Below, piece by piece: positions 1-8,919 of a DNA stretch of 64,000 nt (positions are counted from its first letter, which is position 1; each line of letters opens with the position of its first letter). The position numbers were made by a program, and so were the translations under genes. The notes under the pieces are model-generated. The model was not told the DNA's origin. It worked only from the letters and a program-made list of their open reading frames with translations, and ran no database searches. Where the stretch lies: assembly GCA_027563935.2 (NCBI GenBank), contig CM050449.1, positions 53,399,949 through 53,463,948 of the forward strand, in the 5' to 3' direction. The stretch is from Costus lasius. Its lineage: Eukaryota; Streptophyta; Magnoliopsida; Zingiberales; Costaceae.

Positions 1-2882
1 ACGCTCCCACTAAACCTCTTATATACACACGGGTCATCCTCGTTCTTGATGAAACCAAATTCAGTGACTGATTCATCAAAACGAATATTCCAGCTTCTTG
101 ATGCTTGCTTAAGTCCATAAATGGACTTCTTTAATTTGCATATTTTATGACGATCTGATGGATCAGTGAAACCCTCAGGTTGTGTCATGTACACATCCTC
201 ATCCAGATTTCCATTCAGGAAAGCTGTTTTCACATCCATCTGCCAGATCTCATAATCGTAATATGCTGCTATCGCGAAAAGAATCCGAATAGACTTAAAC
301 ATGGCTACAGGTGAGAAAGTTTCATCATAATCTATCCCGTAGATTTGTTTGAAACCTTTCGCAACTAGCCTGCCTTTATAGGTAACCACGTTACCATCCA
401 TGTCAATCTTCTTCTTGAAGATCCATTTGCAGCCTATAGGGATTACTCCCGGAGGCGGATCAACCAAATCCCAGACTTGGTTATCTGACATGGAGTCCAT
501 CTCGGCGCGCATAGCTTCAAGCCATCTCGCTGACTCCGGTCCACTGACCGCATCCGCATAAGTGAGGGGTTCATCATTATCAATGATGTAGACTCCGTCA
601 TAGCGCTCAGGCTGACGACGGATCCTTCCCGATCTTCGCGGTTCCCCTGATGTCTGAGCCTCAGGTTGTTCAATAACCTGTTCTACCGGCTCAGGCTCAT
701 CCAACTGCGCTTGACTACTTTGTCCTTCCTCTGGATTCTCTTCCAGCTTTATTTCTCTCCCACTGGCCTCTTGCAGAAGAAACTCCTTCTCAAGAAATAT
801 GGCCGTCCGAGCAACAAAAACCTTGTTCTCTTTGGGATCGTAGAAATAATAATCCTTAGTTTCCTTAGGGTAACCGACAAAGATGCATTTCTCAGATCTG
901 CTCTCCAGTTTCCCAGAGGCGAGCTTTTTGACATAAGCCTCGCAGCCCCAGATCCTGATAAATGTCAAGCTTGGCTGTTTCCCATACCATAATTCATATG
1001 GAGTCTTAGAAACTGCCTTGGATGGCACTCGGTTTAGTACCTTTGCAGCTGTTTCCAGTGCAAACCCCCAAAAGGAGTAAGGTAGAGTAGCCTGAATCAT
1101 CATAGAACGAACCATATCAAGCAACGTTCTATTTCTCCTCTCGGACACACCATTCCATTGCGGTGTTCCTGGTGGAGTGAGCTGTGAGATAATCCCACAC
1201 TCCTTTAGATAGTCAGTAAACGCATGACTTAGGTATTCTCCACCTCGATCTGAGCGAAGTGCCTTGATATTTCGGCCTAGCTGATTTTGTACTTCATTCT
1301 TGAACTCTTTGAACTTGTCAAAAGATTCACTCTTATGTCTCATCAGATAGACATAACCGTACCTACTGAAATCATCAGTAAAGGTAATGAAGTACTGATA
1401 GCCACCTCTGGCATGTTTACTAAATGGCCCACACACATCACTGTGTATAAGGTCAAGTAAAACTGAAGCCCTTTGACCTTTGTGAGGAAAAGGTGACTTC
1501 GTCATTTTACCCATCAAACAAGCTTTGCATGTATCAATCTCCTCATAGGAGAATGATCCCAGCAGTCCATGTTCATGCAACCGCTTAATGCGTTTCTCGT
1601 TGATATGGCCTAAACGACTATGCCATAGCAAGGTGCTGTCATCAGCATACTTGGCTTTCTTATTATCAATATTTTGTATCGAACATTCCATGTCCAACAT
1701 GAATAACCCATTGTTAATTGAACCAGTTGCATAAACAATATTATCATAAGATAAAACACACTTTGAAATATTGCATTCAAAGGAAAATCCTTTCCTGACA
1801 AGAGCAGGAATAGAGATAATATTTTTAGTAATACTGGGAACAAAATAACAACTGTTTAGTTCCAATACAAGTCCAGATGGCAAAGAAATGAAATAGTCTC
1901 CTACAGCAACAGCAGCAACCCGTGCCCCGTTTCCTACTCGTAGGTCTACCTCATGCTGTCCCACCTGTCTTCTTCTCTTGAGTTCCTGTACATTTGAACA
2001 AATGTGAACTCCACATGCAGTGTCCAACACCCATGAAATAGAAGAAGATGAAAACATGACTTCAGTCACGAATATACCTGAGCCAGAAGCGATGCTTCCC
2101 CTCTTATCTCCTTGGAGCGCTTTACAGTCCTTTTTCCAGTGACCTAGTTGGCCACAGTGGAAACACCTGTATTCCTTGGACCGCTTTACCTTCTGTTTCA
2201 GAGCCTTACTGTAGTTCTTGACCGGGGCCTTGCCCTTCTTCCCCTTCTTCTTGTTCCTAGAAGGAACCAGTAAGACAGAGGTTGAAGGCTTTCCCTTCAG
2301 AGTTTCCTCAGTAGTCAAGAGCATATTGAGCAGCTCTGCCGGAGTACAGTCGATTTTGTTCATATTAAAGTTAATAATGAACGCGTCGAATGAAGGCGGG
2401 AGAGACTGCAGAATAATATCTACAGCAAGCTCCTGGTTGATGGTATGCCCCAGTTTTTCTAGAGCCTCTTTGTGCCCAATCATCTTGAGCACGTGAGCTC
2501 CCACTAGGCTCCCTTCAGCCAGTTTGCTCTGAAAGAAGAGCTTCGTCAGATTATAGCGTTCTGTCCTCGCCTGTGCAGCATACAGCATCTTGAGGTTCGC
2601 TATAATTTCTATAGCCGACATATCCTCATGCTGACACTGCAGCGGTGGCGTCATAGACGCTAGCATCAGGCAAGCGACATCAATGCTATCATTGACGTGC
2701 TTTTCATAGGTTTCCCGAACCGCCCTTGCGGCGTTCGGAGCGGGCTGCGGCGGTATCGCCGACTCGAGGACATACAGTTTCCTCTCTGCCTTAAGAACAA
2801 TCTTAAGGTGTCCGTACCAGTCCGAGAAGTTTGGCCCAGCAAACTTCTCCCTTTCCAGTAGGGATCGCACATTGAAGCTCAT
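1..2882 (-). CDS. copia gag-pol polyprotein (A1), intact as far as visible, 3' end outside window
   Basis: Polyprotein that assembles the retrotransposon particle and copies and integrates the element. I read the minus frame codon by codon from the ATG at 2880-2882 to position 1 and met no stop in 960 codons. Order: gag N-terminal domain, basic linker, CCHC zinc knuckle (about 2126-2174), protease with an Asp-Thr-Ala active site (about 2020-2030), pre-integrase zinc-binding domain (about 1690-1500), integrase core (about 1470-1080), then the start of reverse transcriptase. The window ends just before the Tyr-Val-Asp-Asp catalytic motif seen in A2. The start is chosen because the Met-Ser-Phe-Asn-Val opening matches A2's Met-Asn-Phe-Asn-Val. 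A2 and A3 carry frameshifts or stops; this copy does not, so it is the best candidate here for an active copy. Confidence 0.93.
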   Translation of the reverse strand, partial: MSFNVRSLLEREKFAGPNFSDWYGHLKIVLKAERKLYVLESAIPPQPAPNAARAVRETYEKHVNDSIDVACLMLASMTPPLQCQHEDMSAIEIIANLKMLYAAQARTERYNLTKLFFQSKLAEGSLVGAHVLKMIGHKEALEKLGHTINQELAVDIILQSLPPSFDAFIINFNMNKIDCTPAELLNMLLTTEETLKGKPSTSVLLVPSRNKKKGKKGKAPVKNYSKALKQKVKRSKEYRCFHCGQLGHWKKDCKALQGDKRGSIASGSGIFVTEVMFSSSSISWVLDTACGVHICSNVQELKRRRQVGQHEVDLRVGNGARVAAVAVGDYFISLPSGLVLELNSCYFVPSITKNIISIPALVRKGFSFECNISKCVLSYDNIVYATGSINNGLFMLDMECSIQNIDNKKAKYADDSTLLWHSRLGHINEKRIKRLHEHGLLGSFSYEEIDTCKACLMGKMTKSPFPHKGQRASVLLDLIHSDVCGPFSKHARGGYQYFITFTDDFSRYGYVYLMRHKSESFDKFKEFKNEVQNQLGRNIKALRSDRGGEYLSHAFTDYLKECGIISQLTPPGTPQWNGVSERRNRTLLDMVRSMMIQATLPYSFWGFALETAAKVLNRVPSKAVSKTPYELWYGKQPSLTFIRIWGCEAYVKKLASGKLESRSEKCIFVGYPKETKDYYFYDPKENKVFVARTAIFLEKEFLLQEASGREIKLEENPEEGQSSQAQLDEPEPVEQVIEQPEAQTSGEPRRSGRIRRQPERYDGVYIIDNDEPLTYADAVSGPESARWLEAMRAEMDSMSDNQVWDLVDPPPGVIPIGCKWIFKKKIDMDGNVVTYKGRLVAKGFKQIYGIDYDETFSPVAMFKSIRILFAIAAYYDYEIWQMDVKTAFLNGNLDEDVYMTQPEGFTDPSDRHKICKLKKSIYGLKQASRSWNIRFDESVTEFGFIKNEDDPCVYKRFSGS

Positions 2883-4694
2883 GGTGTTCGTTGCTGCAGG
2901 AATCTACAACAATGCAAGAACAGCAAGGTCAGTATCAATGTAAAGAATCAATCAGGACTTAAGAATGATTCTTTTTCTCACTATTTTATCTGGCTGAAAA
3001 ATCCAGCAAAACAGCCCGAAAGAGTAGAACTCTTTTAGTGAGATGGGATCCAGATTTCATACTTGGTCTCCGCGTCCCGCTCAGGCGAGATAAGATGCAC
3101 AGAGAGTACAAGCACTAATCTCTGGTAGGCAGTCCCTGCCAATCGCCAACCCGTGCGATTCCCCTTCATCTGGGCGATCCAGCAGACCGTGCCAACTGAG
3201 ATGGTACAACACAATCTCTGATCCCACAGATGGCTGCCTCCATGTGCTACCATATGCGCCACATATGTAGCCTACATGGCCAAGCTGACCCGACCTACAC
3301 CCTGGACCACCACGTGCTATGCTGAGCAACGAGAAGCGATAAATCCCTTCTCTGTAACACGCAGGTGAAATCACACACCGTCTGAAGATAGATGGACGTG
3401 CCCACTGAGTGGGTACAACACGGCTCCAACGATAATCAGAACAGTGAGGTTTCGCGTCAGAAGGCTTACGAGCTTGATATTTAATCGTTGGATTTTAACG
3501 GTCTTTTATCTTCTTCACTATCATGCAATTCCTATGGTGATAGCAGAAGATAAACTAATCATGCAATTCTAATATTAAACAATAAAAGAAAGCATGGATC
3601 TTATGTGGTAAAAGCCCATAGCCTAAGTAAGACCTTAAATAAACTTAAGTCTTCACTTGCTTTTCTTCATGGGACTTTTGCTGCTCATCTGGCCCAACCC
3701 AGGGCCCAAGCGCCATCTGCAGCTCTGGTGCGCCCACCAGGAATATGCGCCAGGTCCTAGGGACGAACCCTAGACCTCCCACCTGGTCTAGCCACTGCTG
3801 CATGCGCCTCTGCCAAGTGTGCTCAGTGCTCTTGTCTGATTAATTTACATATTAATCTATCTAGACAAGATTGACTCGCAGGTCAATTACATTTTATAAA
3901 TTAAATGCAATGTGATTCGCAGATCACAAAATAAAAATTAATTTACAAAATTTACCAGGCACGCAGGCCCCAGCACAGCACACATTTAACATGGGCAGCC
4001 CACATAAGATTAAATAAACAGGCAATATGTCATCAAACATCAGCATGTGATCCAATAAGAAAACAAAATTTCAAAAACCGCATTGGCATCAATTTTAATT
4101 TTCTTATATGCCCCCACAACCTTACAACGGTACAATAATAGGGATCCACTCATCCAATCTAGTCAGATCCTGTGCCCTTGCATGCACCAAGTCCTAACTG
4201 ACTTGAGTCAACCCAGTGGTCAACTATGCATGCACCAAGGGCTGAACAACCACGATGAGGTCTGGCAAACGGGTGTGAGCCCAGGCCTAACTCATGTGCG
4301 TTCAACAGACGTCTCAACCAGACATCGCTACACACCTATGATGCAGCCGACCTATAGCCACCTCTTGCTTGCGCAAGGGTGCTATCTGGTCGACCCATCT
4401 AGGCTGTCAGATTGTCTGATCAGACTAGTTGGATCTAACCTAGAGGATGACTTCAACCCTACTAACCCGTCTAAGGGTTTATAGTAGGCGCTTAGTCTAA
4501 TGATAGGCGCGCAAGTGATATTCTTTTGATAAAACATTAACAACAAAGATCACAAAGATGCGCCTAGTGTGAAACATGCGCAAACATAAATCATGTGTAA
4601 TCATATTCGCATGTAAGCTATAGATCTAAGCATGTTTTGCAAACAAGGATCACAATATGGCATTAAGCAATCATATGCATAGATATAAACCGCG
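2883..4694 (-). other. 5' leader of A1 (untranslated)
   Basis: About 1.8 kb between gag start and PBS, shared with A2 (17393-19196) and A3 (60141-62090). No recognisable domain. A 75-codon ORF at 3035-3262 (minus) has a close counterpart in A2 (17538-17765), but an overlapping frame (3081-3374) is equally open, so coding is unproven. Probably leader and packaging sequence, by position. Confidence 0.75.
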
Positions 4695-4707
4695 CTCTGA
4701 TACCAAT
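4695..4707 (-). promoter_or_regulatory. primer-binding site (tRNA-Met initiator type), A1
   Basis: On the minus strand the sequence directly after the LTR reads ATTGGTATCAGAG, the usual plant copia PBS complementary to the 3' end of initiator tRNA-Met. It fixes the inner boundary of the LTR at 4708. Confidence 0.9.
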
Positions 4708-6398
4708 TGAAGGAACCCCTTTCAAGAGGGGGGCGAAAACCCTATTAGGGTGGCGCATAAAATTTTGCAAGCGGAAGAAGGGCTTTCATAGATCTTTCTA
4801 TCGCATATGATCAACTTAGATAGATATGAGAAGGATCCATACTGTCGCCATCTCTTGGATGGTGTCTTGGAAGAAGAAAGCAAAAGAGATCTCCTCCAAA
4901 GGTTGTCGCACACAAGAGGAAGAAGGCCTACTTCTTTGGGGCGATTTGTGCTAGCAATGCTCCAAAGCTTCCTTGATCGTTTGAGGGATGATGTGATGAA
5001 AACTTGGCCGAATCCTCTTGACGTCAACCTTCACGCCACAAGCCGTGAGTCGTCCAATGCCAAGAGCGAATTAGCGAGAGGAATAGAGAGGAGGCGTTGC
5101 AAGTGAACGTGGAAACGTTCCCACTTTGAAAACCGAAAGTTCCCAAAATAGCAAGCCTTGATTACATGCGTTATGCGTTCACCAAGTGAACCATGCGCAA
5201 CTCTCTTCACCCACCTGAACCTTGCGCTCAACTCATGAGCCGGTTCAAGATGTTTGGTTCAATGACCAAACCAAATCAGCCCAAACATTAAGTCTAGATC
5301 GAATTAGACCCTAAGGTCCTAGATCTGACCATTCATCTCCAGATGCTTCTGATCTGATCGATCTAGCATCAACACTCTCGATCGAAGCTTACCGATCTCA
5401 AGCCCTAATCAATCAAACATGATCAGACCAGATCTCACTTACAATCAGAGTTTAAATCCCTTTAAACTGAACCGAAACAATTCAGTCCACACGATCTGAC
5501 TTAAGTAAGCCATATCATCAAATTGTGCGACCCTGAGGGTTTCCTTTAAATGTCGGTAACGATAACTTACGTTATCACGATCAGTGAGGGGTATCTAGCA
5601 ACACATCACTGTCTCCCGATATAAAGGAAAGAGTCTTCCAAGACTACACCCAAAACACAGCTCAAGTGTGAATCCTTTTCACTAGGCATACATATTTCCT
5701 TTGCCACTGGATGTTCTTATTGGACAAGCGTGTCAAGCTTGTAGCTCCAATATGATGAGCATGATTAGATCAGATGAACACAGTCACCTGGGTATGGCCA
5801 TACACTTTCTCAATCATCTCAGCCGGGGGGGCCCCTTTAGAACACCACACTCCTTAAACAAGGAGACGGCAATCCTATGTCTATCACTAGTGCCCTAACC
5901 TGACTCAAGCTCACCATCCAAGATAGTCTATAACCATTATGTTTCAAATGATATTGAACTACCTCAAAACAATGACAATCATCATTTAGAAACACAAGTG
6001 ATCTCAAGTCAGAGGAGATGTGCCACTTGTAGCAAACAAGGATTATTCACATTGTGACAAGCAATTGAATATCCTAATAGGGTCTGTCCAGTACATCCAA
6101 TGTACCCATGAGTCTACATCTTATTCCATGCTCGAAGCATCCTATAAGATTAGAACACATATTAGTCTCAAGCATATCAAGGCTGTCTCAAGTTCACCAA
6201 GATATCTCGACTAAGGACTTAACTGCATGTCAGCCTAGCTGAACAACTTTGAGACATTATTCAGAAGAACATATATTGCAGCAGACAATGTAGCTTAACT
6301 GAATAACAACCATGCCTTTATAAACATAACAGTTTATTACATGATACTGTTACAATCCCAAAGGCCTCAAACATTAGCCTTAAGGGCATACCCCAACA
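4708..6398 (-). repeat. 5' LTR of A1 (family A, 1691 bp)
   Basis: On the minus strand it begins TGTTGGGGTATGCCC and ends in TTCA directly before the PBS, giving TG...CA ends. Five other LTRs in the window share it: 11780-13480, 19211-20910, 38341-40023, 52802-54479 and 58448-60126. A TATA-like TTTATATC (plus-strand positions about 5618-5625) is conserved among copies and is the likely promoter core. Confidence 0.95.
5618..5625 (-). promoter_or_regulatory. candidate TATA box of family-A LTR
   Basis: TTTATATC on the minus strand about 775 bp into the LTR, followed by GGG and the conserved stretch leading to the PBS. The same motif occurs at the same place in other family-A LTRs, for example 59216-59223 on the plus strand in A3. 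Function is inferred from motif and position. Confidence 0.5.
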
Positions 6399-6956
6399 CT
6401 GGGTGGCTGTAAAGAACATCCTGAAGTATCTAAGAAGAACTAAGGATTTTTTTCTAGTCTATGGGGGACAGGAAGAACTCAGTATGCAGGGCTACACTGA
6501 TGAATCTTTCCAGTCTGACCCTGACGACTTTAGATCGCAGGCCGGCTATGTGTTTAAGATAAATGGCGGCACTGGAAGAGCTTCAAGCAGTCCACTATTG
6601 CCGATTCTACGACGGAAGCTGAGTATGTGGCCGCTTCTGAGGCAGCCAAAGAAGCTGTTTGGATACGGAAGTTTATTTCTGAACTTCAGTTGGTTCCCAG
6701 TGCAGTGGATCCCATTGAAATCTACTGTGAAAACAATGGAGCAATTGCACAAGCCGAAGAACCACGATCTCATCAAAAATCCAAACATATACTCAGAAGA
6801 TTTCATCTGATCAGAGAGATCATAGACAGAGGTGATGTCAAGATTAGCAGAGTTGACACAGAGAACAATCTGGTAGACCCATTGACCAAGGCTTTGGCGC
6901 AGCAGAAGCATGACTGTCACGCTAGAGATATGGGGTTGAGATTTCTCAACATCTAG
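6399..6956 (+). pseudogene. C-terminal reverse transcriptase/RNase H of copia pol (element C)
   Basis: C-terminal pol fragment. The opening Trp-Val-Ala-Val-Lys-Asn-Ile-Leu-Lys-Tyr and the Gly-Tyr-Thr-Asp stretch match the RT-RNase H junction of A2. The central Glu-Tyr-Val-Ala-Ala-Ser-Glu, the Cys-Glu-Asn-Asn-Gly-Ala and the final Gly-Leu-Arg-Phe-Leu-Asn are RNase H landmarks. A small deletion near 6566-6575 shifts the frame, so the reading passes from 6403-6810 to 6627-6956 and the fragment is broken. It ends in TAG at 6954-6956, just before the polypurine tract. A1 has removed everything upstream in this window. Confidence 0.88.
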
Positions 6957-6963
6957 GTCTTAG

Positions 6964-6977
6964 TGCAAGTGGGAGAT
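6964..6977 (+). promoter_or_regulatory. polypurine tract of element C
   Basis: Purine-rich TGCAAGTGGGAGAT ends immediately before the 3' LTR start at 6978. By position this primes plus-strand DNA synthesis. The same tract precedes A2's 3' LTR on the minus strand (13481-13494). Confidence 0.85.
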
Positions 6978-8919
6978 TGTTGGTGTATATGCCCTAGGAC
7001 CTAGTTATTTGTCCATTATTGTACTACTTAACATTGTTATTTTATATATATCATTTTGGCATTATCATTATCTATGTTTGTCTACATCTGCGAATATGTA
7101 CGTACTTGATAATGTCCCTGGAGACGGATTGGATCTGTGCTCAAATGATCGTCCCCAGTCGATGTACCTGAGTGGATATGGGATAGCTCTGGTAATTATG
7201 AGATTGGTATATGGCCTGGTTAGGCACGAGATGCTAATGCAGACATATGGGTATATCAGTGGTGGATATACTGGATCGACCCGCTGTGAGGCAATGACTT
7301 GGTGTCATGAGTTATCCTCACAAGTGATAGGAGATGCATTGATCCCGTAACTTGAGGTCATTGGCCATTCCATATGGCTAGGGATATGCTTTGATACAAC
7401 CTAACACCTCACCGTAGTTGGGGGGTCATAACGGTTGTCATTGGGCATGTCACGACCCATATGAGAAGGTCAATGAACAGACATAGGATTTGCCCCTTCC
7501 TAAGGGAAGCTTGATATCCATGGAGCTCCTCTATGGTTCTATGACTGAAAGTGTATGGCCATACCCAGGTGAGACCTGATTTAGTCATAACCATGAGATT
7601 GGATAAAAATAAGTGGTGACACACTTGTCCAATCGGATATCAGTTCGGCAAAGAGACTGTAATGCATTTGTACCTGATTGCGATGATGGGGATGTCGATG
7701 TCGATATCCATTTCGATGACTTGGGTAGCAGCGATGCACTGCTAGGTGCCACTCACTGCTTGTGATGATCTTAGATCAGCACTGCCAATGTCAGAGGAAC
7801 CTACAGGGTCGCACACCTTGATACTCGAGTTCTCGTATTGATTAGGAAGCCTTATGATCGAGTTATTAGATGACTCGAATCTATTTGGGAGATTTCATCA
7901 GCACCGATGGGCCTGATGAGATGGAAGAAACTTGTTAGGGCCAACTTCCATTTTTGGCATATTGACTGAATTAACCATGGTTAACCTAGTTTGACCTTGG
8001 GTTAAATTGGATTAGATCCAATGGGTTGATTGACATGCATAATGGACCTTGGGCTAGGCCCAATTTATAGTTGGGCTTATTAATAAGTTAAATGAGCTTA
8101 AAGGGTAGACGCATGTTTAACCCTAGTTAGACTAGGGTGGGTTAGCGCCTATGCCTCATATGATTAATTAAAGTTGAATTAATCATTTGAAATAAAATAG
8201 GGGCTAATTAATTAATTAATTAGAGTCCTAATTATGTGGAGATTTAATGGGGCTGATTATATTTAAATTAATTAGAATCCTAATTGGATTAGGATTTAAT
8301 TATTTAAATAATTAGAGTCCGAATTGGATTAGGACTTGATTAAATCAAGATTTCCTACTTCTTCTCCTAGCCTCCCACTTGGCTTAATTGTAGCCATCCC
8401 TAAGCCACCCATGGTCTCTATAAATAAGACCCTAGCCGGCCCCCTCTCAAGAGACAATTCTCTTGGAGATGTGAGCAAAGGGTGAGGGCGTGAGCAAGGC
8501 TAAGGGGCAAGAGTAAGGGGCTTTGGCGTGAGCTCTTCTCATCTTCCATCAAGTGGCCGCAAGGCCTTCCTCCTCCTTTCCTCCTCTTGGCGCATACCTT
8601 CTTGGAGTTGGCGAAAGTTGCTTGGAGGACTCTCACAAGGCTTGGATCTTCTTCCCGAGGCTAGCATTGGGCGAGGAAGAAGAGGAGTCGAGGTGATCCG
8701 TGTGTGTGAGACTGCAAAGAGCGCACGCATGGGCGCCTACGTTGGCAGCTACATCTAGCTTTCAGGTATCTTCTATCTCATCGTGTCGACTCTCTCACTT
8801 GACGATCTTTATTGGGTTTTTGGGACTGGCCTATTTCGGGGATATTAGTTCCGCTGCGCAATGTATTTGTGTAATTTTTATCTCTGAAAATTGTAAAATA
8901 TCCCCGGGGTTTCCCAACA
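6978..8919 (+). repeat. 3' LTR of element C (family C, 1942 bp)
   Basis: Starts TGTTGGTGTATATGCCC and ends GGGGTTTCCCAACA, with TG...CA ends. Homologous LTR sequence occurs on the minus strand in B (23457-25010) and X (26013-26748 plus 50507-51468). Between about 8219 and 8345 it holds three degenerate copies of a TAGAGTCCTAATT-type motif in AT-rich DNA. Confidence 0.92.
8416..8426 (+). promoter_or_regulatory. TATA box of family-C LTR
   Basis: CTCTATAAATA about 1.44 kb into the LTR is a strong plant TATA box. Transcription would be expected to start about 30 bp downstream, near the AGAGACAATTCTC stretch. Motif and position only. Confidence 0.6.

Larger units (their letters stand above)
1..6398 (-). 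mobile_element. A1: family-A Ty1/copia element, cut by left window edge
   Basis: Autonomous-type copia element on the minus strand: gag-pol frame (1-2882), long leader (2883-4694), PBS (4695-4707) and 5' LTR (4708-6398). It is colinear with A2 at a constant offset of 14,503 bp through the coding region. The reverse transcriptase active site, RNase H, polypurine tract and 3' LTR lie left of position 1. It is inserted in family-C element C, whose RNase H coding sequence resumes at 6399. The 5 bases after the LTR are CTGGG, the predicted target-site duplication; its partner is outside the window. Confidence 0.93.
6399..8919 (+). mobile_element. C: family-C copia remnant, 3' end (interrupted by A1)
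   Basis: The 3' part of a plus-strand copia element: RNase H end (6399-6956), polypurine tract (about 6964-6977) and complete 3' LTR (6978-8919). The 5' part must lie left of the window beyond A1. It is inserted in element B, whose RNase H sequence resumes at 8920 on the opposite strand. The 5 bases after the LTR are AGTGG. B and C are the same family: their RNase H ends are nearly identical where both are visible. Confidence 0.9.

Noticed and set aside
2666..2872. Recurring short ORF opening Met-Cys-Asp-Pro-Tyr-Trp (also 17167-17373 and 62023-62307).
   Set aside because: Out-of-frame reading of the family-A gag N-terminus; recurs only because gag recurs.
6020..6214. 64-codon ORF repeated at 13104, 20534, 39648 and 54104.
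   Set aside because: It is within the family-A LTR and antisense to the elements; repeats simply follow the LTR copies.
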